From assembly GCA_020558355.1 (NCBI GenBank), contig JAJCKG010000001.1:248001-312000 (forward strand): a stretch of DNA of 64,000 nt, in the 5' to 3' direction. The notes under the pieces were generated by a model. The model was not told the origin of the DNA, searched no databases, and worked only from the letters and a program-made list of their open reading frames with translations. A program made the position numbers and the translations under genes. This document shows, piece after piece, positions 8,871-16,261 of this stretch. Source of the stretch: a bacterium 210820-DFI.6.37. GTDB lineage: Bacteria; Bacillota; Clostridia; Peptostreptococcales; Anaerovoracaceae. Numbering within the stretch: the stretch's first letter is position 1; the number at the start of each line of letters is the position of its first letter.

Positions 8871-9910
8871 AATTCTTCCTCCCCCGTTATTTGAATCATC
8901 GCTTTACCTGTATAAGAGGCGCTAAATAAATCGGCTTGCCTGCTTACCAGCTCCCGCATTCCCATTTGTTTTGTAACCAAATTCAATAGTGGCCTGGTAA
9001 AATCCGTTTTTTCTAATAAGCTTATTGCGCAAACAAAATCCTTTTGATTATGAAGGCGACAACCTATAATAGATAGTTCTTTCATAAAGATCTGTTTTAT
9101 ATCTACAGGAAGTTCCCGTACAGGTACACCTGTCACAACACCTCTGCCGCCCAGCTTCAAGGCTCTGAGCATAGTCCGATATCCAAGCAGGGTACCTGTA
9201 GATTCATAGATAATATCAAATTCGCCAATGTCCGCGCCAAACCGCCGGGTATCTTCACTTACTATACTAGAAGGTTCAGACACTTCCAATTTCAAGATCC
9301 TGCCCGCCTCATGCGCGTACTTGCTATCGTCAATCACGACAGCTCTTGCCGCGCCCGTATAGTTCAATAGGTAAGCAATTAAAAGGCCAGTAAAATCCGA
9401 TCCGATTACAGCGATTCTATCCCCAATCTGAAAGCCGCTTTGGTAAATATGATGGAGCGCGTCAGCAACAGGCTCTGCCAGCGCGCCAGCCGCAAGCTCT
9501 GTTTTTTTAGGCAGCTTATAGACCAGCTCCGCAGGGGCTTTTATAAATTCAGCAAAGCCTCCAGGCTCATGAATTCCCAAAACTTTGACTGTTTCACAGA
9601 TATTTTCTTTTCCGGCTCTGCAGCTGGAGCAGGTCTTACAGGAAAGAATGGGACGAACCGCCACTAGATCACCCCTTTTTAAATCATTCCTGCCACATTC
9701 ATGGGAACGCTCCCAAATCACACCTGAAATTTCATGACTCAATATAATAGGCAGTTTTGCTATACTGTGCTGTCCATGAAAGATTTTTTTATCGGAACCG
9801 CATAGTCCCGCATAGGCAACTCGAATGATAACATCATTCGCCTGGGGCCATGGCATGGGTGTTTCTTCTAATTCAAGTTTTTTCCATTCTTTTAATATTG
9901 CTGCTTTCAT
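8861..9910 (-). CDS. Zinc-dependent medium-chain alcohol/polyol dehydrogenase
   Basis: 349-aa MDR-family dehydrogenase. Catalytic zinc ligands are Cys37 (GLCGSD) and His59-Glu60. The structural-zinc lobe has four cysteines at about 91, 94, 97 and 105. It resembles sorbitol, threonine and L-galactonate dehydrogenases, which oxidise a secondary alcohol to a ketone with NAD. The nucleotide-binding stretch VIGSDFTG has an altered Gly pattern. It lies between the glycyl-radical activase (15-nt gap) and the glycyl-radical enzyme, so it probably prepares the keto-substrate or reduces the product. GGAGAAATAG precedes the ATG. Confidence 0.87.
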   Translation of the reverse strand: MKAAILKEWKKLELEETPMPWPQANDVIIRVAYAGLCGSDKKIFHGQHSIAKLPIILSHEISGVIWERSHECGRNDLKRGDLVAVRPILSCKTCSSCRAGKENICETVKVLGIHEPGGFAEFIKAPAELVYKLPKKTELAAGALAEPVADALHHIYQSGFQIGDRIAVIGSDFTGLLIAYLLNYTGAARAVVIDDSKYAHEAGRILKLEVSEPSSIVSEDTRRFGADIGEFDIIYESTGTLLGYRTMLRALKLGGRGVVTGVPVRELPVDIKQIFMKELSIIGCRLHNQKDFVCAISLLEKTDFTRPLLNLVTKQMGMRELVSRQADLFSASYTGKAMIQITGEEELWI

Positions 9911-9925
9911 CTATTTCTCCTGCCG

Positions 9926-10807
9926 TCAGAACCCTGCCCCACCTACATTTACTTTTAATCCCATGCTTTGAGCAATTTTCACACAGGACGCAATTACGTC
10001 TGGGCTGGCCTCTGCTTTTTCTTTTAATTCATAATGGATGCCAAATTCTTCGTATTTTGGAGAGCCAATTTGATGAAACGGGAGAATATGCAGTTCCTGA
10101 TGACTATCCATTTCTTTTGCGAATTCACAAATTCGCTCAAACTCTTTTCCATCATTGACACCTGGGATCAACGGTACACGAAGAATAATCTCCTTGCCGT
10201 TTTTTTTCAAATTTTTCACATTTTCCAAAATAGGTTTATTAGATTTTCCTGTCCACCAGATATGCTTTTCTTCCTGGATCAATTTAATATCGTACAAAAA
10301 CAGATCCGTATATTTGCTAAGCGCTTCTATAGCACCCGCAGAGCTGTATCCGCAGGTTTCAACTGCTGTATGGACCCCCTGCCGCTTCAGTTCCCGGAAG
10401 AACCGCGTTACGGTATTCCATTGGTACAGAGGTTCGCCGCCGCTGGCTGTTACACCCCCGCCGGATTTTTGGAAAAACAGAATATCCTTCAAGGCAATCC
10501 TTACTAATTCCTCTACCGTATATTCTCTTCCTACTACTTCCCTCGCCCCACTGCAGCAGACTGCCGCGCATTGACCACAGACCCTGCACAACGCTCTGTT
10601 CAGGCGGTTATCGCACTGGTCCGAACACGCTCCGCATCCAACGCATTTGGATGGATCCCATTTTATTTCGGCTTTTGCTTTCTGCGTTTCAGGATTTTGA
10701 CACCATTTGCACCTGAGTGGACATCCTTTAAAAAAGAACATCGTCCGTATCCCTGGCCCATCATGGACGGAAAATCGTTGATAATCTGATAAATATGCCG
10801 CTGCCAT
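9926..10807 (-). CDS. Glycyl-radical enzyme activase (radical SAM)
   Basis: 293-aa activase that uses S-adenosylmethionine and a 4Fe-4S cluster to abstract hydrogen from the Gly746 site of the partner enzyme. The radical SAM motif C-x3-C-x2-C is in GCPLRCKWC (about 29-37). It is followed by a two-cluster ferredoxin insert (CVGCGACSDQC at ~55-65 and CRVCGQCAAVC at ~74-84), as in activases of the eliminase type rather than the insert-free PflA. GGGVTASGGEPL is the SAM-binding GGE segment. Twelve nt separate it from the DUF4432 stop region upstream. The pairing with the glycyl-radical enzyme in one operon is diagnostic. Confidence 0.93.
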   Translation of the reverse strand: MAAAYLSDYQRFSVHDGPGIRTMFFFKGCPLRCKWCQNPETQKAKAEIKWDPSKCVGCGACSDQCDNRLNRALCRVCGQCAAVCCSGAREVVGREYTVEELVRIALKDILFFQKSGGGVTASGGEPLYQWNTVTRFFRELKRQGVHTAVETCGYSSAGAIEALSKYTDLFLYDIKLIQEEKHIWWTGKSNKPILENVKNLKKNGKEIILRVPLIPGVNDGKEFERICEFAKEMDSHQELHILPFHQIGSPKYEEFGIHYELKEKAEASPDVIASCVKIAQSMGLKVNVGGAGF

Positions 10808-10818
10808 AGATATTCTCT

Positions 10819-11877
10819 TTATACCTGGCTTTCCCCAATAATTTTTTCGACAGCTTCTCTTCCCTGCGCAAATCCGATCTCATATTCATAAGTACGGGTT
10901 TCTCCTTCCTGAAGAGTAATCAGCTGATTCATACGCCGCGCCTCATATCTACCTAAAGGCTGCGCTGTTCCGATTTCCAACGCTGTTGTATAATCACCTC
11001 TTCCGAATAATTTCCATTCATTCAGGTAAGGCATCTGTTTTGGGGAATACTTCACATAGGAACAGATATCAAGAATCGGATTGTCCATCACCACATATAC
11101 CCAGTCTTTATTCCGCGGCATATTATGCTTAAAGCATTCCGATGGATATCCTGGCTGTGGCTTATAATGCTCATCAAAACGGATATTCTGATTACCCTCT
11201 GACTGCATAACCGGCTCCAAACTCTCCGCCGATGTGTAGATCTTTGTTGCCGGACTGATCAGAGGATAACCGTAATTCACATGGTATAGATGCATATATT
11301 CGGTCGGTTCATATCCTTTATTTGTCACAATATCTTTTACCATAACCGCGTCTTTATCCGAGCGAAGCGTCATTTTCCTGTCCAATTGCAGATATTCCTT
11401 TAAGATCGCTGTTTCTTTCACCGTAGAATAGATGGTTGTAACATATGCGTCTCCTTCAAAGCCTTCCTCAATGGAATATCGTTCGACAGGTGTATGGGAG
11501 ATCCGGCCATGGATACCGCAGACTTCAATACCATCCGCGCATTCATTTCCCGCGCTGGTCAGTCCACATGTATTTAAAAGGCCTCCATCCCATGATCTCA
11601 GAAACCCTTTCAGGCTGTTCTCAAAATACCAGGGAGCTGTAACTCCGTTTTTTGTAGTCCATGCCATGGGGATCCCGCGGTAATACACATCCGTAATATC
11701 CATAGCCTTATCCGGGAGAACCTTTAATTCAATTCCTGTTCCGTTTCTTACTTCGATAACTCTTGTGCCTCTTGCCTTGCCCTGAGTATATTCCAGCTCC
11801 TGCGCTCCCGCCATGGCGCGCATGTTTCCTACATATTCCAGGACCGCTTCACCTTTGATTCCGTCTTTATAGAACAT
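10819..11877 (-). CDS. DUF4432 family protein (aldose-1-epimerase-like fold)
   Basis: About 352 aa. The family is related to galactose mutarotase and often sits in sugar-catabolism operons. Visible landmarks are VLPDKAMDI near residue 55, GGLLNTCGL near 98 and CGIHGRISH near 121. A mutarotase or epimerase role on an unusual sugar or sugar acid is plausible but unproven. The start is set at 11877 because GGAGGAAGAC lies just upstream, 11 nt after the SDR stop. A longer frame from 11934 would overlap the SDR gene by 46 nt without a good ribosome site. Confidence 0.8.
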   Translation of the reverse strand: MFYKDGIKGEAVLEYVGNMRAMAGAQELEYTQGKARGTRVIEVRNGTGIELKVLPDKAMDITDVYYRGIPMAWTTKNGVTAPWYFENSLKGFLRSWDGGLLNTCGLTSAGNECADGIEVCGIHGRISHTPVERYSIEEGFEGDAYVTTIYSTVKETAILKEYLQLDRKMTLRSDKDAVMVKDIVTNKGYEPTEYMHLYHVNYGYPLISPATKIYTSAESLEPVMQSEGNQNIRFDEHYKPQPGYPSECFKHNMPRNKDWVYVVMDNPILDICSYVKYSPKQMPYLNEWKLFGRGDYTTALEIGTAQPLGRYEARRMNQLITLQEGETRTYEYEIGFAQGREAVEKIIGESQV

Positions 11878-11888
11878 GTCTTCCTCCG

Positions 11889-12668
11889 CTATTTCAACAC
11901 TTCTGTTTTGTTCTGCTTTGTCTCTGCTGTCCATGCTGACAATCCACCGTCAATAGAGATACATTGCCCATTGATGAACGCTGATTTATCAGAAGCCAGG
12001 AACAAAATCAGCTCCGCTATTTCCTCCGGCCTGCTGATCCTTCCCGCCGGATTATTGTTGTTGAACCCATCAATGACTTCCTGGGTGGAACCTGTCATAA
12101 ACATTTTTGTAGCAGTCGCGCTGGGATTAACCGCATTGGCTCTTACTCCCCTTGCCATATAATCCAGCGCCATGCATCTAGTCAGATTGTTCACAGCCGC
12201 CTTCGAAGCGCTGTATACCGCACAGTTATATCCGCCCCGCTTGCCGCTCAAGGATGATACACTAATGATATTACCGCGTTTTCTTGCCAGCATCTGTGGC
12301 AGAAAATATTTGCTCATTAAAAACGGGCCTTTTACATTGATCGCCATCTGCAAATCATAGTCCTCCTCCTCTACATCGGCAACTTCTCCTCCGATGAAAA
12401 TTGCCGCGTTATTTACAAGGACATCACAGCCTCCCATTTTTTCATCAACAAATTTTACCAGAGCCTTTACATCCTCACTCTTGCTTTGATCACACTGACA
12501 AAAGAAAAGCTGTCCATTATCTACATATTCTTTCAGTTCTTCCAGCATTTCTTCTGACGCCTTTGTGCTTCTCGAAGTAAAGGTAACATTATCTCCATTT
12601 TTCAAAAAGGCAATCACAGTCTCTCTTCCCATACCAGAATTGCCGCCTGTCAATACGATTCTCTGCAT
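11889..12668 (-). CDS. Short-chain dehydrogenase/reductase
   Basis: 259-aa classical SDR: cofactor motif TGGNSGMG at 7-14, NNAA near residue 87, catalytic YSASK near 153-157 with the preceding Ser, and SIDGG at the C-terminus. Such enzymes oxidise or reduce sugar or polyol hydroxyls with NAD(P). The second residues after the dinucleotide-binding strand (TSRS) would fit NADP, but this is not decisive. With the zinc dehydrogenase it gives the operon two redox steps on the carbon skeleton. Confidence 0.9.
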   Translation of the reverse strand: MQRIVLTGGNSGMGRETVIAFLKNGDNVTFTSRSTKASEEMLEELKEYVDNGQLFFCQCDQSKSEDVKALVKFVDEKMGGCDVLVNNAAIFIGGEVADVEEEDYDLQMAINVKGPFLMSKYFLPQMLARKRGNIISVSSLSGKRGGYNCAVYSASKAAVNNLTRCMALDYMARGVRANAVNPSATATKMFMTGSTQEVIDGFNNNNPAGRISRPEEIAELILFLASDKSAFINGQCISIDGGLSAWTAETKQNKTEVLK

Positions 12669-12719
12669 TTTCTATGTTCCTCCTGTATTCTATAATTTAT
12701 TTTTTATGTTTACCGCTTT

Positions 12720-13634
12720 CTATTTCCACCATGTCAGACAGGTGTCCAGTATTTTTTCCGCACTATCAACAGCAGTTTCAAGCCCTGGAAGCTCATTGGG
12801 AAAATATACGGATACTAATGCTACCGCAATTACTTTTCCGGTTTCCATTACATATTTGCTGTTTCTTCGAAGCGTCATTAAATCTACACCCTCATATTCA
12901 ATGGTATTATGGTTTGGCACAAATTTTCCATCCAGAATGTCCGCGTCAATATGAAAATAAATATATTCAACGCTACCGCTCATTTTGTCGATTGCGCACT
13001 TCCATGTATCGAAGGAATTAAACGCGTCTGTATCGAGATGAACAAATTCACTGACTTGAAGCAGCTCTACTTCATCCTGATCCAAATTTCTCGCGTCAGA
13101 GATGATCAGATTCTTCTGTTCGATGGGTGTTACAAGGCCAACCGCTTTCCTCCATTCTTCCAGACAGACACCGCCGCATACGGCTACTGGCATCCCTCCG
13201 ATCATTCCCAGCTCAGAAGTCTCAGGGCGATTCATATCGCCATGAGCATCCAGCCAAACCAGTCCCACCTTTTTTCCTGGCAGAGCTCTCTGGATACCGC
13301 CGGCAATTCCAACCGCGTGCCCACAGTTTCCGCCTACTGCCAGAATATATTTATTATTTTCGATTGCTTTTTTTGTGCTGTCGCTGATAACCTTTCCGAG
13401 TTGAATATTTGCTTCAATCGTTTCCGTTTCGTTTTCATGTCCTTGTTCCATCAGTTCTTTTATGTTCTGGTTCTGATATGTTTCGTGATCGTATCTGATT
13501 TTCTGGAAAGAAAAATCAAACTCATTTCTTTTATAAACCCCGTCCCTATGATACAGATCAATCTCTCTTTCCCCCGGTGTATAAAAGGTTGCGTGATAGG
13601 GTATTTCTAAAACTTCGATTTTCTTTGCTGTCAT
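12720..13634 (-). CDS. Arginase/agmatinase-fold (ureohydrolase) enzyme
   Basis: 304-aa member of the ureohydrolase superfamily, which hydrolyses guanidino or amidino groups with a two-manganese site. Ligands visible: WLDAHGD (the DAHxD motif) and HIDADILD (the DxD motif). The first ligand motif, usually GGDHS, is replaced by GGNCGHAVG, which keeps a His but with an extra residue and Asn-Cys in place of Asp. The site may therefore be altered, and neither arginase nor agmatinase can be called safely. The ATG directly follows the permease stop (TAAATG). Pairing with an APC permease suggests a nitrogenous substrate. Confidence 0.8.
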   Translation of the reverse strand: MTAKKIEVLEIPYHATFYTPGEREIDLYHRDGVYKRNEFDFSFQKIRYDHETYQNQNIKELMEQGHENETETIEANIQLGKVISDSTKKAIENNKYILAVGGNCGHAVGIAGGIQRALPGKKVGLVWLDAHGDMNRPETSELGMIGGMPVAVCGGVCLEEWRKAVGLVTPIEQKNLIISDARNLDQDEVELLQVSEFVHLDTDAFNSFDTWKCAIDKMSGSVEYIYFHIDADILDGKFVPNHNTIEYEGVDLMTLRRNSKYVMETGKVIAVALVSVYFPNELPGLETAVDSAEKILDTCLTWWK

Positions 13635-15209
13635 TTACGCTCTTGTCCTTTCTCCATAACGGTCGATCTTCCTTGCGATAATAAAGAGAATGATAGTTAC
13701 GACTGCCAGTATTATAGCCGCATACATCAATAGGGTGCAGTAAATCGTTGTATCTCCTGTCAGCTTAAGGAATACATGTGTACAGATGCTGTATACCGCA
13801 AAAATCCCGATTGTAATTGTAATTCTTGTAATATCACCAAACGCTACACCTGTCTTCGGATTGATTTTATGGTTAGGGTCATCCTTATCAAGGCCTAAAT
13901 ACTTGCGTTTGAAAAAGAAGTACGCGACAGGTCCTGTTAATACTCCCAGAAGTCCAAAGAACAACGCGTCGGATGAATTGGTCAATATTGCAATCAGAAT
14001 GATCAGCATAGCCGGAACAGACGCGATAATCAGCCCCTTTGTTCCTACCGGTACTTTGTATGGTCTTTCCAGATCCGGTTCCTTCACTCGTAGGAGGAAA
14101 GCGGCAAGAAACACCATGAAGAAGCTCAAGCCACCGAACAGAACAACCACAATCAGGATTTTATCAAATCCAAACTGTGCTAAAATCAGGCTGACAATTG
14201 CCATAGTAATAATTGCGAAGTCCGGTGTTCCATGTTTTTTGTTTATATGAGTAAACATTTTCGGGCACAAATTGTCATCACTTAATACAAAAAATCCTCT
14301 GGAGCCGGTAGCAAGTCCTATATTAAACAGCGACAAACATGCCAGAATTGCTGTTACAACAAAAATTGCCGTAAAAATCGGGCTGTTAGCAAGCTGTGAC
14401 ATGTTAACGAAGTTTACTTCTGTACCCCAGCTTTCCCATTGTCCGATAGATCCCAATCCTGCCAGTGTCGGAAGGAAATATAACAGTGCCAGAATCGGCA
14501 ATGCGCGAATAATAACTTTCGGCAAAATCTGCGGATCTTCCAGTTCCCCGGTTATGGTCGATATAGAGTTAACTCCGCTGTACAGCCATACGCCCATTGA
14601 AACGCCAAATCCCAGACTGGCCCATACGGAAACATTCGGCGGGGTAATTGGAATAAACGGATTGGCGCTGTGATCCCAATGGATAAATCCCAGTACGGTA
14701 ATAATCAGGAATGTAATGATGATAAATACTGAGAAAAAAGACGAAAGCGCTCCAACATCCTTTGCTCCTCTTAAATTAATATATGTAACAATAAACACAA
14801 TCACAAACTTAACAATAGCTGAAGCAAGCGGTGTCAGGCTACAGAATGTATCAATGTATGAAACAGATAGGATAACATATAGTGTAGTGTCTGAGTACAT
14901 ACATCCTGTTCGCCACCAACAGGCTAAAAATCCCCAATATTCTCCCATACCTCTTTGAATCCATTTGTAGAACCCGCCTTCTTCCGGTATGGCTGAGCCC
15001 AATTCAGCTGATACCAACCCCAATGGCATGCCATACAGGATCGGCAGTACCATCAGCAGAATCAATGTTAATCCCGGTCCTACCAATGGAATCATCTCTT
15101 CAATTCCATAAGCCCCACTGGATACCGCGCAAAAAACCATGAAAAAAACAGTTAGAAAACCCATTTTTACTTTTTTTAAGCCGGTTTTGTCATTTGAACG
15201 ATTTTCCAT
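13635..15209 (-). CDS. APC-superfamily amino acid/amine permease
   Basis: About 524 aa with the hydrophobic profile of a twelve-helix APC transporter. The first helix region carries the unwound Gly-rich segment (AVSSGAYGIEEM), and PEEGGFYKW is the conserved amphipathic motif of the family. First gene of the operon and so the likely importer of its substrate. The start is set at 15209 because TGGAGGAC lies upstream; a longer frame from 15275 would run through the promoter. Substrates of this family are amino acids, polyamines and related amines, which narrows what the glycyl-radical pathway may act on. Confidence 0.9.
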   Translation of the reverse strand: MENRSNDKTGLKKVKMGFLTVFFMVFCAVSSGAYGIEEMIPLVGPGLTLILLMVLPILYGMPLGLVSAELGSAIPEEGGFYKWIQRGMGEYWGFLACWWRTGCMYSDTTLYVILSVSYIDTFCSLTPLASAIVKFVIVFIVTYINLRGAKDVGALSSFFSVFIIITFLIITVLGFIHWDHSANPFIPITPPNVSVWASLGFGVSMGVWLYSGVNSISTITGELEDPQILPKVIIRALPILALLYFLPTLAGLGSIGQWESWGTEVNFVNMSQLANSPIFTAIFVVTAILACLSLFNIGLATGSRGFFVLSDDNLCPKMFTHINKKHGTPDFAIITMAIVSLILAQFGFDKILIVVVLFGGLSFFMVFLAAFLLRVKEPDLERPYKVPVGTKGLIIASVPAMLIILIAILTNSSDALFFGLLGVLTGPVAYFFFKRKYLGLDKDDPNHKINPKTGVAFGDITRITITIGIFAVYSICTHVFLKLTGDTTIYCTLLMYAAIILAVVTIILFIIARKIDRYGERTRA

Positions 15210-15249
15210 AATTGTCCTCCATTTAAAATATAATCTTTGGCCTAACTTA

Positions 15250-15280
15250 ACCTTAAACCTGTGAGTTACACACAAGTCAA
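15250..15280 (-). promoter_or_regulatory. MerR-type promoter of the glycyl-radical operon
   Basis: On the minus strand TTGACT (15275-15280) and TAAGGT (15250-15255) are separated by 19 bp. This long spacer is the hallmark of promoters that MerR-family activators untwist. The spacer contains the dyad CTTGTG...CACAGG, a fitting operator. A divergent MerR gene lies about 60 bp away. Confidence 0.6.
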
Positions 15281-15290
15281 TAAAAATAAT

Positions 15291-15319
15291 TTGATTTTTT
15301 CTATTTTTATTAATAGAAT
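15291..15319 (+). promoter_or_regulatory. Promoter of the merR gene
   Basis: TTGATT (15291-15296), a 17-bp spacer and TAGAAT (15314-15319) lie just upstream of the TGGAGG ribosome site of the regulator gene. The element is only about 10 bp from the -35 of the divergent operon promoter, so binding at the shared region could control both. Confidence 0.6.
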
Positions 15320-15338
15320 AGACTTATGGAGGTACATG

Positions 15339-16184
15339 ATGGATTATTTTAACAAATTCAAACGGGACAGATTAACTGTATCGGAAATGTCCAAACTCCG
15401 AAATATATCAATTGACACCTTAAAACACTACGACCGGATTGGTCTGTTAAAGCCAGCCTATGTCAATCCGCAAAATCAATATCGCTATTACTCTGCCGCT
15501 CAATACGATATTATCGGCCTCATCATAGAGCTACGTCAGCTGGGAATGTCTCTGAAGGATATAAAAAAGTATATAGAAAACCGAAACCTTGCTAATTCTC
15601 TTCAGCTTATGGAGGAAAAAGGCGCTGAGTTGAAAATACGTGTCAAAGAACTTGCGGAGCTTTCTGATTTAATACAAAAGAAAATTCAACTGATCAAGGA
15701 AAGCCAGAACCGTGCCGCGTTACAAGAGCTTATTATAGAAAAGGTGTTTCCTAAAAGATACGCCTTTACCTTTTTTCGAAATGTAAAAGATGATATTGAG
15801 GGCGCGTGTGCCGCTTTAGAATTGGAGCAGACTCTACACTCCAAAGCGCCTACTATCGCTGCCGCTAAGCTTGGCGCATTCATACCTGAAAAGGAATTAT
15901 CCATCCAGTGCCAACAGGATACCTTTGTCAATTTCATTTTTATTCCTGAAGATGAGATCAACGCCTACGAAACAGTCATTGAAATTCCTAATGGCAAATA
16001 CCTCTGTTCCCGTTATTTTGGTACCCTCTGGCAAAGACGGCATCAACTGAATCAAATGCTGAACTATATTAATTCCAACGGGCTTACAGTAATCGGAGAT
16101 GGACTTCAGATCAATATCATTGATGAAACAGTTACAGAAAATGAAAATGAATTTGTCTTTGAGATACAAATCCCTATTGCGTAG
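15339..16184 (+). CDS. MerR-family regulator with effector-binding domain
   Basis: 281 aa. N-terminal MerR helix-turn-helix (LTVSEMSKL, then TLKHYDRIGLLKP and the QYRYYS wing), a linker coiled coil at about 75-110, and a C-terminal ~150-aa region resembling GyrI/BmrR-type ligand-binding domains. It is divergent from the permease-to-pfkA operon, with a 19-bp-spacer promoter between them, so it is the likely ligand-dependent activator. ATG 15339 is chosen for its 6-nt spacing to TGGAGG; the in-frame ATG at 15336 is also possible. The ligand may be the operon's substrate. Confidence 0.88.
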   Translation: MDYFNKFKRDRLTVSEMSKLRNISIDTLKHYDRIGLLKPAYVNPQNQYRYYSAAQYDIIGLIIELRQLGMSLKDIKKYIENRNLANSLQLMEEKGAELKIRVKELAELSDLIQKKIQLIKESQNRAALQELIIEKVFPKRYAFTFFRNVKDDIEGACAALELEQTLHSKAPTIAAAKLGAFIPEKELSIQCQQDTFVNFIFIPEDEINAYETVIEIPNGKYLCSRYFGTLWQRRHQLNQMLNYINSNGLTVIGDGLQINIIDETVTENENEFVFEIQIPIA

Positions 16185-16195
16185 CACCATAAATA

Positions 16196-16251
16196 AAAAG
16201 CAGGCTGCCTTGGGCCAGACTTTCAAAGCTAACTCAAAGCAACCCGCTTTT
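16196..16251 (-). terminator. Terminator after mfd
   Basis: As minus-strand RNA, a 17-bp stem forms from AAAAGCGGGUUGCUUUG and its partner, with G-U pairs allowed, then a U-rich tail. Several of these pairs are lost on the plus strand, so it mainly serves the mfd operon rather than merR. Confidence 0.7.
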
Positions 16252-16261
16252 AAACAGGGTT

